A stretch of 64,000 nucleotides of DNA from Solimonas sp. (GTDB lineage: Bacteria > Pseudomonadota > Gammaproteobacteria > Nevskiales > Nevskiaceae): the NCBI GenBank assembly GCA_030149365.1, contig JASBRP010000004.1, positions 124,001-188,000 on the forward strand, given 5' to 3'. Within the stretch, counting starts at the first letter, position 1. Each line of letters begins with the position of its first letter. A model generated the notes under the pieces. The model had not been told where the DNA came from. It did not search any database and was given only the letters and a program-made list of their open reading frames with translations. The translations under genes and the position numbers were made by a program. This document shows, one piece after another, positions 19,101 through 26,927 of this stretch.

Positions 19101-22100
19101 TTCCACGCGCTTGATCGAGTCGATACCCAGGTCCGCTTCGAGGTCGGCCTGCATGCCGAGCATCTCGGTGGGGTAGCCGGTGCGCTCGGCGACGATCGAG
19201 GTCAGCAGTGCCGTGGTGTCGATGGCAGGTGCTGCCGCGACCGGCGCGCTGACGGCCACCGTCACGGTGGTGGCGGGTGCGGCCGCCGCCGGGACCAGGC
19301 GGCGCAGCTCGGCGAGGATCGCCGACAGCGTCTTGGCCTTGGTGTAGCGCTCCATGGAGCCCTGCATCTGCGCGCCGGCATCGGCGGGCAGGGACTGCTG
19401 CAGGGCACCGAGGATTTCCACGCGCTTGATCGAGTCGATGCCGAGGTCGGCTTCGAGATCGGCGTCCATGCCGAGCATCTCGGTCGGGTAGCCGGTGCGT
19501 TCGGCGACGATCGAGGTCAGCAGGGCGGTGTAGTCGACCGCAGCGACCGGTGCGGCCACCGCGACGGTGACCGTGGCAGCCGGCGCCGCGACGGCGGTGG
19601 ACGGCGCCAGGCGCTGCAGTTCGGCGAGGATCGCCGACAGCGTCTTGGCCTTGGTGTAGCGCTCCATGGAGGCCTGCATCTGCGCGCCGGTGTCGGCGGG
19701 CAGGGACTGCTGCAGGGCGCCGAGGATTTCCACGCGCTTGATCGAGTCGATGCCGAGGTCGGCCTCGAGGTCGGCATCCATCCCGAGCATCTCGGTGGGG
19801 TAGCCGGTGCGCTCGGCGACGATCGCGGTGAGCACCGCGGTGTAGTCCACCGCGACGGCGGCCGGAGCCGACACCACCTGCACCGACACCTGTGCCGCCT
19901 GCGCCGGCAGCAGCGGCTGCACCTGGGCGAGGATGGCGTTGAGGGTCTTGGCCTTGGTGAAGCGCTCCATCACCGACTGCATCTGCGCGCCGGTCTGGCC
20001 GGGCAGCGCCTTCTGCAGGGCGCCGAGGATTTCCACGCGCTTGATCGAGTCGATGCCGAGATCGGCTTCCAGATCGGCATCCATCCCGAGCATGTCGGTG
20101 GGGTAGCCGGTGCGTTCGGCGACGATCGCCAGCAGCACTTCACGGGCATCGAAGGACGGCACGGCGGCCTGCGCCGCCGCCGGGGCCGCGGCCACCGGCA
20201 GCGCGCGCGGCGCCGGCTTGGCCATCGGCTGTGCCGGGGCGACCGGAGCGGCGGCGACCGGCATCTGGGGCATGGCCAGCGGCATCGGGGCGGGCAGGGG
20301 CGGTATCGCGCCAGTCGCGCCGCCGCCGAGGAACTGCTGCACCACGCGCTCCTGCAGGCTCAGGAACTGGCGCATGGTCTGCTGGTAGGCCACCAGTGCT
20401 TCGTTGCCGAGCGCCGGCGCGGCCGGCATCGCCGGCATTGCCGCCGGCATGCCAGCCACCGGCTGATGCACCACCACCGGGGCCGGACGCGGCAGCGACG
20501 CGGCGATCTTGTCGATCTGTGCCTGGCGGGCGACGGCGGAACTGGCCTGCGTCAGCGCCGGCTGGCTGCCGGTGCGCATCAGCGGATCGTCGATCGGGCG
20601 GGCGCAGCCACCACTGAGCAGCCACATGTGCTTGGGCACCACGCGCGGCTTGGACAGGTCCGCGAGCTGGGTGTTGTCGAGCAGGGCGAGGTCACGGTTG
20701 GCGAACAGCGCCGAGGGCTGCCAGGCGACGCCGGCGGCGAACAGCTCGGCGAGGCCCAGCAGCAGGCCGCGCAGGCCGCCGCCGTTGCCGTCCAGCGCGA
20801 TCGCCTGGGCGTCCTTGCCGGCCAGCGTCTGCTTGGCCATGTTGGAGCAGATGCCCTTGGGGCCCAGTTCCAGGAACACGCGACTGCCGGCGGCATGCAT
20901 CGCCTCGATCTCGGCAACGAACTCGACGCTGCTGAGCATGTGCTCGTCGAGCAGTGCCTGCATCGCGGTCGGCTTGGCCGGGTAGGGCTTGGCGGTCTGG
21001 TTGGAGAAGACGGTGAGCTGCGGCGCGGCGAACTTGGTGGCGCGGATCGCGGCGGACAGCGCGGCCTTGGCGCTGGCGACCAGCGGCGTGTGGAAGGCAC
21101 CGGAGACCGGCAGCAGCGTGGCGCGCAGGCCGGCGGCGCCGAGCTTCTGCGCGGCCGCCTCGACCTGGGCCCGCGGACCGGAGATCACACACTGCTCGGG
21201 CGCGTTGTGGTTGGCGATGGTGACGCCGGCGTATTCGGTGATCTGCGCCGCGACCATCTCGCGCCGGCCCTGCACGGCGGCCATGCCGCCGGGCTCGGAG
21301 GTGCTGGAGGCTTCGGCCATGGCCCGGCCGCGCACGGCGGACAGGTGCAGGAACTCGGCCTCGGTGATGGTGCCGGCGGCCAGCAGCGCGGTGTACTCGC
21401 CGTAGGAATGGCCGGCGGCCGCGGTGGCTTCCAGGCCCAGGCGCTTGGCCAGGCGCAGGTAGCCCATGGACAGCGTGCCGATGGCCGGCTGCGCCACGCG
21501 CGTGTCGGTCAGGGCGCGGGTCTGCGCGGTCTCGGTGGCATCGTCGAAGGCGGCTGGCGGCAGGATGCGGCTGGACAGCGCCTGCGGCAGCGCTGCCTGC
21601 AGTTCGCGGTCGGCGAATTCCATCGCCTCGCGCAGCTCGTCGACGAACAGTGCGACCTCGCGGCCCATGTTGATGTGCTGCGCACCCTGGCCCGGGAACA
21701 GGAAGGCCAGCGACGGGGCGGTGGCGGGCAGGGCGGCGTTGTAGCGGATCGACGGCGTCAGCGGCTTGCCTTCGCGCAGATGCGCCAGGGCGGCGTCGAC
21801 GTCCTTCGCCAGGTTGGAGAGGTCGGTGGCGACGATGGCCAGCGCGGTGCCGCCCGAGCGGGATTCCGCCTGCTTGGCCAGCGTGAGGGCCAGCTCCGAC
21901 AGGCCGACGCGGCTGCCGGCTTCGAGCCGGGGCCGCAGGGTTTCCAGTTCCTTGACCAGCGCGGCCTTGTCGGCGGCGCGGAACAGGCACAGCTCCACCG
22001 GCCAGCGCTGCGCGCCGGCGATGCCGCCATGCGGGGCGTACTCTTCGAGCACGGCGTGGAAGTTGGTGCCGCCGAAGCCGAAGGCCGAGGCCGCGGCGCG

Positions 22101-25100
22101 GCGCGGATGGTCGGCAGGGGCGACCCAGGGGCGCGCATCCTTCAGCAGGTAGGCGGCGGAATTCGGATCGGCCAGGGAGTCGATCGGCTTCTCGACGCCG
22201 ACATGGGCCGGCAGCACGCGGTGATGCAGTGCCAGTGCGACCTTGACCATGCCGGCGACGCCGGCGGCGGCCTTGGTGTGGCCCAGCAAGGTCTTGACCG
22301 AACCCAGAGCGACGGAGCGCGGCGCGGCTTGCTCGGCGGCCAGGGCGCGGGTGATGGTGGCGGCCTCGGCGCGGTCGCCGACGGCGGTGCCGGTGCCATG
22401 CGCTTCGATCAGGCCCAGCGTGGCCGGCGAGAAGCCGGCCTTGGCGTAAGCGCGGTGCAGTGCGCGCACCTGGCCCTCGCTGCGCGGGGCGGTCAGGCCC
22501 AGGGCCTTGCCGTCGGACGAGCCGGCGGTGGACTTGATGACGGCGTAGATGCGGTCGCCGTCGCGCTCGGCATCGGCCAGGCGCTTGAGCACGGTGATGA
22601 CCACGCCCTCGGAGATGGCGATGCCGTCGGCATTTTCATCGAAGGTCTTGGGCTTGCCGCTGGGCGACAGCGCCTGGGTCTTGGCGAAGGTGGTGAAGCC
22701 GTAGGCGGACTGCGTGGTATCGAAGCCGCCGGCCAGCACCAGCGAGCTGCGGCCGGATTCCAGTTCGTTCACCGCCATGCTGATGGCAGCCAGGGACGAG
22801 GCGCAGGCCGCATCCACGGTGAGATTCACGCCGCCGAAGTCCATGCGGTTGGCGACGCGGCCCGCGGCCACGTTGGGCAGCACGCCGGCGAAGGACTCCT
22901 CGGTCCATTCGGGCAGGCGCTCCCAGACGTCGTCGCTGATGTTCTCGATGAAGCGCGGCAGTTCGGCGCGTACGCCGTACTGCAGGCCCAGTTCGCCCGC
23001 GCCGCCGCTGCTGCCGAGGATCACCGAGGTGCTTTCACGGTCGAAGCCGCCCTTGGCATAGCCGGCGTCGTCCAGCGCGCGGCTGGCGGCCTCCAGCGTC
23101 AGCAACTGCATCGGGTCGATCGACTTCATCGAGCGCGGCGGGATGCCGAAGCGCGTCGGATCGAAGTGGATCTCCTCGAGGAAGCCGCCCCAGCGCGAGT
23201 AGATCTTGTCGCGGGTCTTGCGGTTCTCGTCGAAGAACAGCTTCCAGTCCCAACGCGATTCCGGTGCCTCGCGGATCACGCTGACCTTGTGCAGTACGTT
23301 GTTCCAGTATTCGTTGGCGTCGTTGGCCTTGGGCAGCACCACGCCGATGCCGACGATGGCGATGTCGGAGGGCTTCTCCACCGGCTTGGCCACGGACGGC
23401 ACGGGAGCGGCCTTCTCCAGCAGCACGTGAGAACCCTGGCAGACGTCCTGGTGCAGGTCTGCGATGGAGACGGCGGCGTCGCGCAGCGTCGCCACCTGGC
23501 CGATCATGTACATGCCGTCGGCCAGCTGCTTGTCCGGCGCCACGCTGACGACCTTGCCGGAATCGTCACGATTGACGCCCTTGGAGGCGACGCGCAGGCG
23601 ACCGAGGTTGAGATCCTCGAGGATGTCGCGGATCTCTTCCGCGCTCTTGCCCTCGCGGATCAGTTCGCGGCGCTGGTTGAAGAAATCGTCGGCGAACTGC
23701 GTCGCCGCGCAGCGCGTGGAGTGGCCGGGGCCGGTCTCCAGGTTGCGCGTGCGCTCGCAGGCCACGGCCTGTTCCTGGAAGCCCTCGACGATGGCGCCGG
23801 AACGCACGATCTCCTGGCTGAACAGGTAGGCGGTGCCCATCAGGGCGCCGACCTTCATGCCGCGTGCGGCCAGCGGCGCGGTCATCGCCGCCACCATGGC
23901 GCCGGAGCGGGCGTCGTGGATGCCGCCGGCGAACAGGACGTGCACGTCCTTCTCCTCGCCCGGCTTCACGTGCTCCAGCAGCACGTCGATCATCTCCTCC
24001 CACAGCACGAAGCTGGAGAGGGGGCCGATGTGGCCGCCGCACTCGCGGCCCTCGAACACGAAGCGGCGTGCGCCCTGCTCGAGGTACATCTTCAGGAGCG
24101 CCGGGGCCGGCGCGTGGATATAGGTCTTGATGCCGCGCTTCTCGAACTCCGCGGCCTGGTCCGGACGGCCGCCGGCGATCAGCGCGTAAGGCGGCTTGCA
24201 GTTCCAGATCTCGGTGCACTGTTCCTCGCGCAGCGCATGCGGGATGAAGCCCAGCATGCCGACGCCCCAGGGCAGGTTGCCGGCGAGGTCGCGGGTCTTT
24301 TCCAGCATCTCCTTGACCTGCGGGCCGCGCATCAGCGCCAGCGCCAGGAAGGGCAGGGCGCCGCCCTTGGCGACGTCCACGGCGAATTCGGGGCTGTCGG
24401 AGACGCGGGTCATCGGACCCTGCGCCAGCGGGTAACGCGTGCCGTGCGACTCGGCCAGCGGGCCGCCGGCATCCAGGAAGCGCAGCTGCGCGGCCTGCTC
24501 GATGTGCTTGAGGCTGGAGCGGCGGATGGCCTGCACCAGCTTGGCGACCGTGCGGAAACGGTCGCGGAAGGTCGCAGCCAGGCCGATACCCTGGCCCAGC
24601 GGGATCAGCTGGCTGCCGTCGCCGGCCCAGCCGATCTGGCCGGTGATGCGCTCGCGCCACTGCTCGATCGTCAGCAGCGCGCCCTCGACCTGGCGGTTGT
24701 CTTCCTCGGCCTGCTTCAGCGCCGGCGAACCCGGGCGGGCATAGACGCGGCAGGACTGGTCCACCAGTTCGCCGAACAGCTTGGTCTCGGCGCCGTTGAG
24801 GCGGGAGAACTCGGCCTGCTGCTGCGGCGGCAGCGGCGATTCGGCCAGCAGCAGCAGCTGGTCGTCCAGCACGACACCGGCAGCGCCGGCGGCCCGGCAG
24901 GCGGCGGCGGAATGCACGCCGATGCCGCCCTGCACGAACAGCGGCAGCTTGCTGCGCTCGCCCAGCTTCTGCAGCAGGATATAGCTGGTGTATTCACCGA
25001 CCCAGCCGCCCGATTCGTGGCCACGGACCACCAGGCCCTGGAAACGGTTGCCCAGCTCCGGCAGTGCCGAGGCGTCGGAGATCTCCGCCAGCACGCGGTC

Positions 25101-25421
25101 CTGCTTGCGCGCGCCGATGGCCTTGGCCAGGTGCACGAGGCCGGCGGCGGGGCCGCCCAGGATCAGCGTCAGGGCGCGGTCGCCGGCGCGGGCCAGCAGG
25201 CTCTTGCCCAGCTCCGCCTGCGCCGCCGTCAACCGCAGGCCGATGCGGCCGCGGCCGCCCTCCTGCAGCAGGCGCTGGAACTGCGCGGTCGCGGCAGCCG
25301 TGTCGGCACAGAACTCGAGATTGAGCAGGCCGGCGCCGCCGGCGCGGGCCATTGCGGTGGCCAGTGCCGGGGTCGGCAGGCCGGCCGGGCTCAGGCCCAG
25401 GATTTCAAAGGAGCTGGTCAT
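16110..25421 (-). CDS. Megasynthase: tandem PfaD/NMO-like barrels - KS - AT - 5xACP - KR - DH
   Basis: A 3103-residue PUFA-synthase-like enzyme. Residues 1-600 hold two successive nitronate-monooxygenase/PfaD-like TIM barrels: the first with RGHESGGWVGEY and PLFVQGGIGVH, the second with the more canonical EGRECGGHIGP and VLFAGGIHDA; they would supply the FMN enoyl reductase. KS (684-1128): Cys873, His1008, Lys1043, His1048. AT (1236-1535): GQGAQ, Ser1339 in GHSYGE, His1444. Five ACPs follow (serines 1792, 1893, 1997, 2102, 2204). KR (2300-2775): VLVTGGARGITAEI with Ser2682, Tyr2695, Asn2699. DH (2810-3080): His2831 and Asp3002. The domain order KS-AT-ACPn-KR-DH is that of PfaA. AGGG about nine bases before ATG 25421 is the ribosome site. 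It lies 21 bp after the upstream hydrolase and directly abuts the second synthase. Confidence 0.93.
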   Translation of the reverse strand: MTSSFEILGLSPAGLPTPALATAMARAGGAGLLNLEFCADTAAATAQFQRLLQEGGRGRIGLRLTAAQAELGKSLLARAGDRALTLILGGPAAGLVHLAKAIGARKQDRVLAEISDASALPELGNRFQGLVVRGHESGGWVGEYTSYILLQKLGERSKLPLFVQGGIGVHSAAACRAAGAAGVVLDDQLLLLAESPLPPQQQAEFSRLNGAETKLFGELVDQSCRVYARPGSPALKQAEEDNRQVEGALLTIEQWRERITGQIGWAGDGSQLIPLGQGIGLAATFRDRFRTVAKLVQAIRRSSLKHIEQAAQLRFLDAGGPLAESHGTRYPLAQGPMTRVSDSPEFAVDVAKGGALPFLALALMRGPQVKEMLEKTRDLAGNLPWGVGMLGFIPHALREEQCTEIWNCKPPYALIAGGRPDQAAEFEKRGIKTYIHAPAPALLKMYLEQGARRFVFEGRECGGHIGPLSSFVLWEEMIDVLLEHVKPGEEKDVHVLFAGGIHDARSGAMVAAMTAPLAARGMKVGALMGTAYLFSQEIVRSGAIVEGFQEQAVACERTRNLETGPGHSTRCAATQFADDFFNQRRELIREGKSAEEIRDILEDLNLGRLRVASKGVNRDDSGKVVSVAPDKQLADGMYMIGQVATLRDAAVSIADLHQDVCQGSHVLLEKAAPVPSVAKPVEKPSDIAIVGIGVVLPKANDANEYWNNVLHKVSVIREAPESRWDWKLFFDENRKTRDKIYSRWGGFLEEIHFDPTRFGIPPRSMKSIDPMQLLTLEAASRALDDAGYAKGGFDRESTSVILGSSGGAGELGLQYGVRAELPRFIENISDDVWERLPEWTEESFAGVLPNVAAGRVANRMDFGGVNLTVDAACASSLAAISMAVNELESGRSSLVLAGGFDTTQSAYGFTTFAKTQALSPSGKPKTFDENADGIAISEGVVITVLKRLADAERDGDRIYAVIKSTAGSSDGKALGLTAPRSEGQVRALHRAYAKAGFSPATLGLIEAHGTGTAVGDRAEAATITRALAAEQAAPRSVALGSVKTLLGHTKAAAGVAGMVKVALALHHRVLPAHVGVEKPIDSLADPNSAAYLLKDARPWVAPADHPRRAAASAFGFGGTNFHAVLEEYAPHGGIAGAQRWPVELCLFRAADKAALVKELETLRPRLEAGSRVGLSELALTLAKQAESRSGGTALAIVATDLSNLAKDVDAALAHLREGKPLTPSIRYNAALPATAPSLAFLFPGQGAQHINMGREVALFVDELREAMEFADRELQAALPQALSSRILPPAAFDDATETAQTRALTDTRVAQPAIGTLSMGYLRLAKRLGLEATAAAGHSYGEYTALLAAGTITEAEFLHLSAVRGRAMAEASSTSEPGGMAAVQGRREMVAAQITEYAGVTIANHNAPEQCVISGPRAQVEAAAQKLGAAGLRATLLPVSGAFHTPLVASAKAALSAAIRATKFAAPQLTVFSNQTAKPYPAKPTAMQALLDEHMLSSVEFVAEIEAMHAAGSRVFLELGPKGICSNMAKQTLAGKDAQAIALDGNGGGLRGLLLGLAELFAAGVAWQPSALFANRDLALLDNTQLADLSKPRVVPKHMWLLSGGCARPIDDPLMRTGSQPALTQASSAVARQAQIDKIAASLPRPAPVVVHQPVAGMPAAMPAMPAAPALGNEALVAYQQTMRQFLSLQERVVQQFLGGGATGAIPPLPAPMPLAMPQMPVAAAPVAPAQPMAKPAPRALPVAAAPAAAQAAVPSFDAREVLLAIVAERTGYPTDMLGMDADLEADLGIDSIKRVEILGALQKALPGQTGAQMQSVMERFTKAKTLNAILAQVQPLLPAQAAQVSVQVVSAPAAVAVDYTAVLTAIVAERTGYPTEMLGMDADLEADLGIDSIKRVEILGALQQSLPADTGAQMQASMERYTKAKTLSAILAELQRLAPSTAVAAPAATVTVAVAAPVAAVDYTALLTSIVAERTGYPTEMLGMDADLEADLGIDSIKRVEILGALQQSLPADAGAQMQGSMERYTKAKTLSAILAELRRLVPAAAAPATTVTVAVSAPVAAAPAIDTTALLTSIVAERTGYPTEMLGMQADLEADLGIDSIKRVEILGAFQKALPAELGAQMQSTMERFTKAKTLAAIVAEMQRLSPAAAPAPVAVSVSVAAPATRIDFGALLTGIVAERTGYPPEMLGMDADLEADLGIDSIKRVEILGAFQKALPAELGAQMQASMERYTKAKTLSAILQALDSLQAPAAAPAPVTVSVAAAPAAKAAAPAAPTAPTPRYVIKSRPAPLPAASSKLAGLAIVLGDSMPVAKLVAAELKSRGMTPVHVSDSDPAKLQAAIAAARSKHGPAKALLQISGLDRRKIGNLADWKARYSLDALSLYHGLKALESDLETARIVGASRFGGTFGRDSVGKGAASGGAANGVFNCLRYEYPQSLMRAVDFDGQSDEDIARLLVDELASDCREPEVGYVGTVRHGSVTASQTLTASPFPASVIPSGDWVVLVTGGARGITAEIVEELVRPGMRLVLLGRTAAPAPESAETTAYTDAAQLKGALLKARMARGEKPKPVEIDREVSRILVDREIRANLAKLGAAGAKVEYLACDVRDEAAFGGLIDSLYAKYGNIDAVLHGAGVIEDKLFVDKTAESFERVLGTKLDAAFLLSQRLKPQSLKLLAFFTSVAGRYGNRGQSDYAAANETLNRLAWQLHREWPQTRVIAVNWGPWDAGMASEGVRRAFKERGIEAIPVPSGRRFFLDEIAYGPRNDVEIVAGAGPWYKPEQDSAETPAAAPAAQPSGLPFMQSAPRMGPGGNMMVDHEFCLSSDPYLLDHRIDGKGVLPATGALEWMSQFVTAAWPGWQVVEMRDLRQLNSVMLDPEVNSGKRTVQLRARASSHSDLNGQTITVEMIDPAKKLPFYRATAVLAQKMPEAPQADVAALSGGKSFAASDAYAHFLFHGPRFQLASEIPLVAPDGLDARVRPSQPAEWLANADGSWLFDPGLCDVAPQMAIVWSRLNRNMTALPSSFASVRRYGNEPLPKTLRLALRLLPAPHDSAMVYDALYLDDAGRVRLELRHCEATMSAALNRLGGQAAAAVKSNPPSDRA
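18672..20159 (-). repeat. Five tandem acyl-carrier-protein repeats inside the megasynthase
   Basis: Five ACP units, 101-105 residues apart, each with the same core ERTGYP-(T/P)-(D/E)-MLGM followed by ADLEADLGIDSIKRVEILGA. The attachment-serine codons lie at about 20046-20048, 19743-19745, 19431-19433, 19116-19118 and 18810-18812. ACPs 2 and 3 share QQSLPAD; ACPs 4 and 5 share AFQKALPAELGAQMQ, pointing to recent duplication or gene conversion. Units are joined by Ala/Pro/Val-rich linkers. Unit 4 has Gln where the others have Asp in GM-D-ADLE. Confidence 0.95.
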
Positions 25422-25442
25422 GGGAATACCCTGCCTCGCGAA

Positions 25443-26258
25443 TTAACGCTTCTTGCCTTCCAGAAAAGGAATTTCCATGACCTTTTCGTGGACGATGGGA
25501 CCGTGGCCGAAGAACCCGCCTTCGCCGAAGCACTCGCCGTGGTCCGCGGTGATGATGAAGTGGGTCCCGACCGGGGCCTTTTCAATCAGGCCCTCCAGCA
25601 CCGTGTCCACGTACTCCACCGTCTTGATCTGCTGCTTGTGCAGCGACTTCATCTGCTCGTCGTCGAAGAACTTGTCCTCCGAGCCCTCGCCCATGTTGTC
25701 GTCCATGTGCTTGAACACGCCGTGCACGCCCGAGATGTGCGGCAGGTCCTTGCCGTCCAGCATGTACGGGTAATGGGTCTCGCCCAGATTCAGGAAATAG
25801 AACTGCGGCTCGTCGTCGTAGAAGTCGATCTCGCGCACCATGCCGGCGAAATCGTTGTGATTCGTCATCAGCTTGTATTCGTCGAAGTGCTTGTTCATGT
25901 GCGAGGTCGGGTTCAGCACCGGCATCGACACCTTGGCGTTGGTGCGGTAGCCGTGCTGCTTCAGCACATTGGGCAGCGACAGCTGCGGCACGAAGGACTT
26001 GAACGACAGGCCGTCCACGCCCAGCCGGTCCACCCACTTGGAGAATTCCTTCTTGTAGACCTCCGAGGCGAACACCCCCTGCGGGTTGTCGTGCGGGGTC
26101 ATGCCCATCAGGTAGGTGTAGTGGGAGGGTGAGGTCCAGGACGCGTAGGAGTAGCGCTTCAGGCCTTCTCCGAAGTAGTCCATGTTCTTGGTGCGAGCCT
26201 GCTTGTAGCTGTCGAAGCGGCAGCTATCCATGACAATGAAGACGAGGTTGTTGCTCAT
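25443..26258 (-). CDS. Small sulfatase-like / alkaline-phosphatase-superfamily hydrolase
   Basis: A 271-residue protein without signal peptide. It has the metal Asp in LVFIVMDSCRFD (D11), a probable nucleophile Thr42 in SWTSPSHYTYLMG and the downstream metal residues in ITADHGECFGEGGFFGHG (D239, H240, H252). The Cys/Ser-x-Pro-x-Arg motif needed for formylglycine is missing (TSPSH), so it is not a typical sulfatase; phosphatase, phosphodiesterase or phosphotransferase activity is more likely. It is shorter than most family members. It is the first gene of the operon, 21 bp before the 3103-residue synthase, and so is probably needed early or stoichiometrically. No good Shine-Dalgarno is seen before ATG 26258. 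Confidence 0.82.
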   Translation of the reverse strand: MSNNLVFIVMDSCRFDSYKQARTKNMDYFGEGLKRYSYASWTSPSHYTYLMGMTPHDNPQGVFASEVYKKEFSKWVDRLGVDGLSFKSFVPQLSLPNVLKQHGYRTNAKVSMPVLNPTSHMNKHFDEYKLMTNHNDFAGMVREIDFYDDEPQFYFLNLGETHYPYMLDGKDLPHISGVHGVFKHMDDNMGEGSEDKFFDDEQMKSLHKQQIKTVEYVDTVLEGLIEKAPVGTHFIITADHGECFGEGGFFGHGPIVHEKVMEIPFLEGKKR

Positions 26259-26404
26259 TGGGGGTAGGGAAGGCCGGAAAGTAAGGACGGGGAAAGGGAC
26301 TGGCGGCTATGGCCGCTCTGCATGTATTGCAGGCGACTCTAGGCTTGCTGGCTCAAGGCTGCTGTAAGAGGAACATGACAAGTGTCGAACGGTAATGTCG
26401 ATAA

Positions 26405-26420
26405 GGCATACCGATATGCC
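26405..26420. repeat. Inverted repeat in the operon control region
   Basis: GGCATA (26405-26410) and TATGCC (26415-26420) form perfect 6-bp arms around CCGA. It is a possible protein-binding site upstream of the megasynthase operon. Confidence 0.4.
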
Positions 26421-26660
26421 GGTTTGCTGGCGGCGTTGTAAGCAAAACCTGACGCCGGAATCAGGTATAGCTGACCAAAATTGTCACTGCCTACCAAGCC
26501 TTGACGTGCAAAATGACGGAAAAAGTAAGAATTCCACGGGGATGCAGGCCTGATCCCGGCCAATGCCAGCATGTTGCGGAGGAAGCTCCGCGCGTGAATG
26601 GAAATGAATCGATCAAGCGACATGATGTCGCGATCTGTGTCAACGATGGTTCTATCGTCG

Positions 26661-26678
26661 GTTATCGTCGCCGATAAC
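26661..26678. repeat. Inverted repeat in the operon control region
   Basis: GTTATCG (26661-26667) and CGATAAC (26672-26678) form perfect 7-bp arms around TCGC. It is operator-like in size and symmetry; the binding protein is unknown. Confidence 0.45.
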
Positions 26679-26724
26679 GGCATGGTCCTCATCCTCCGCC
26701 AACATACACAGCTATATAGTTATA

Positions 26725-26740
26725 CCTGCAGTATTGCAGG
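26725..26740. repeat. Inverted repeat in the operon control region
   Basis: CCTGCA and TGCAGG flank GTAT as perfect 6-bp arms. The right half is part of the direct repeat GTATTGCAGGC that recurs at 26324-26334, nearer the operon start. Confidence 0.45.
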
Positions 26741-26874
26741 CTTTTGGCTCAGTTTCATTGATGCATTGCACCAATTCTGGCCCCTTCGGAAAGTAAACTT
26801 CTGCCAGTTTGCAGCAAGGCCCGCGCCAGCCTGCGGCAGGTCTGTCCAGTACGGTCATTGGCCCGGCGGACAAT

Positions 26875-26909
26875 AAAAAAGCGCGCAGCGGACGGGCCGC
26901 TGCGCGCTT
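26875..26909 (-). terminator. Rho-independent terminator of the TetR gene
   Basis: A 13-bp perfect GC stem (26879-26891 with 26897-26909, core GCGCGCAGCGG) is followed on the minus strand by a run of six T residues (26880-26875). It lies 19 bp after the TetR stop codon and insulates that gene from the megasynthase operon on the same strand. Confidence 0.9.
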
Positions 26910-26927
26910 GGGGTACGACGGTGTGGA

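Larger units (their letters stand above)
26259..26874. other. Unusually AT-rich control region upstream of the megasynthase operon
   Basis: About 615 bp without a convincing gene. Base composition is visibly more AT-rich than the surrounding coding DNA. It contains several short inverted repeats (26405-26420, 26661-26678, 26725-26740) and a direct repeat GTATTGCAGGC at 26324-26334 and 26731-26741. A TAGAGT hexamer on the minus strand (26341-26336) could be a -10 box about 78 bp before the first start codon, but no matching -35 is seen. The 117-codon minus frame at 26339-26692 has no coding character. Confidence 0.6.

Noticed and set aside
18672-20159. A CRISPR-like or satellite repeat array
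   Set aside because: The five repeats are in-frame ACP domains of about 300 bp with conserved attachment serines.
11262-25421. Calling the locus an EPA/DHA synthase
   Set aside because: There is no chain-length-factor KS, no FabA-like dehydratase pair and no separate PfaB; the operon has extra hydrolases and an acyltransferase. Only the general PfaA-like domain order agrees.
16476-26132. A 3218-codon open frame on the plus strand opposite the megasynthase
   Set aside because: It mirrors the coding strand because high-GC third positions remove stop codons from the complementary frame. Its composition is Arg/Gly/His/Ala-rich, it has no recognisable domain, and the minus strand has complete, motif-rich enzymes.
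25443-26258. A true formylglycine sulfatase
   Set aside because: The C/S-x-P-x-R activation motif is absent; the nucleophile region reads TSPSH.
26339-26692. A 117-codon minus-strand frame in the control region
   Set aside because: Composition and lower GC match non-coding DNA; no ribosome site and no recognisable motif.
26724-26742. A lux-box-type quorum-sensing site upstream of the synthase operon
   Set aside because: The CCTGCA/TGCAGG arms are spaced 4 nt instead of the 6 nt of lux boxes, and no LuxR or LuxI gene is in the window. It was kept only as an unassigned inverted repeat.
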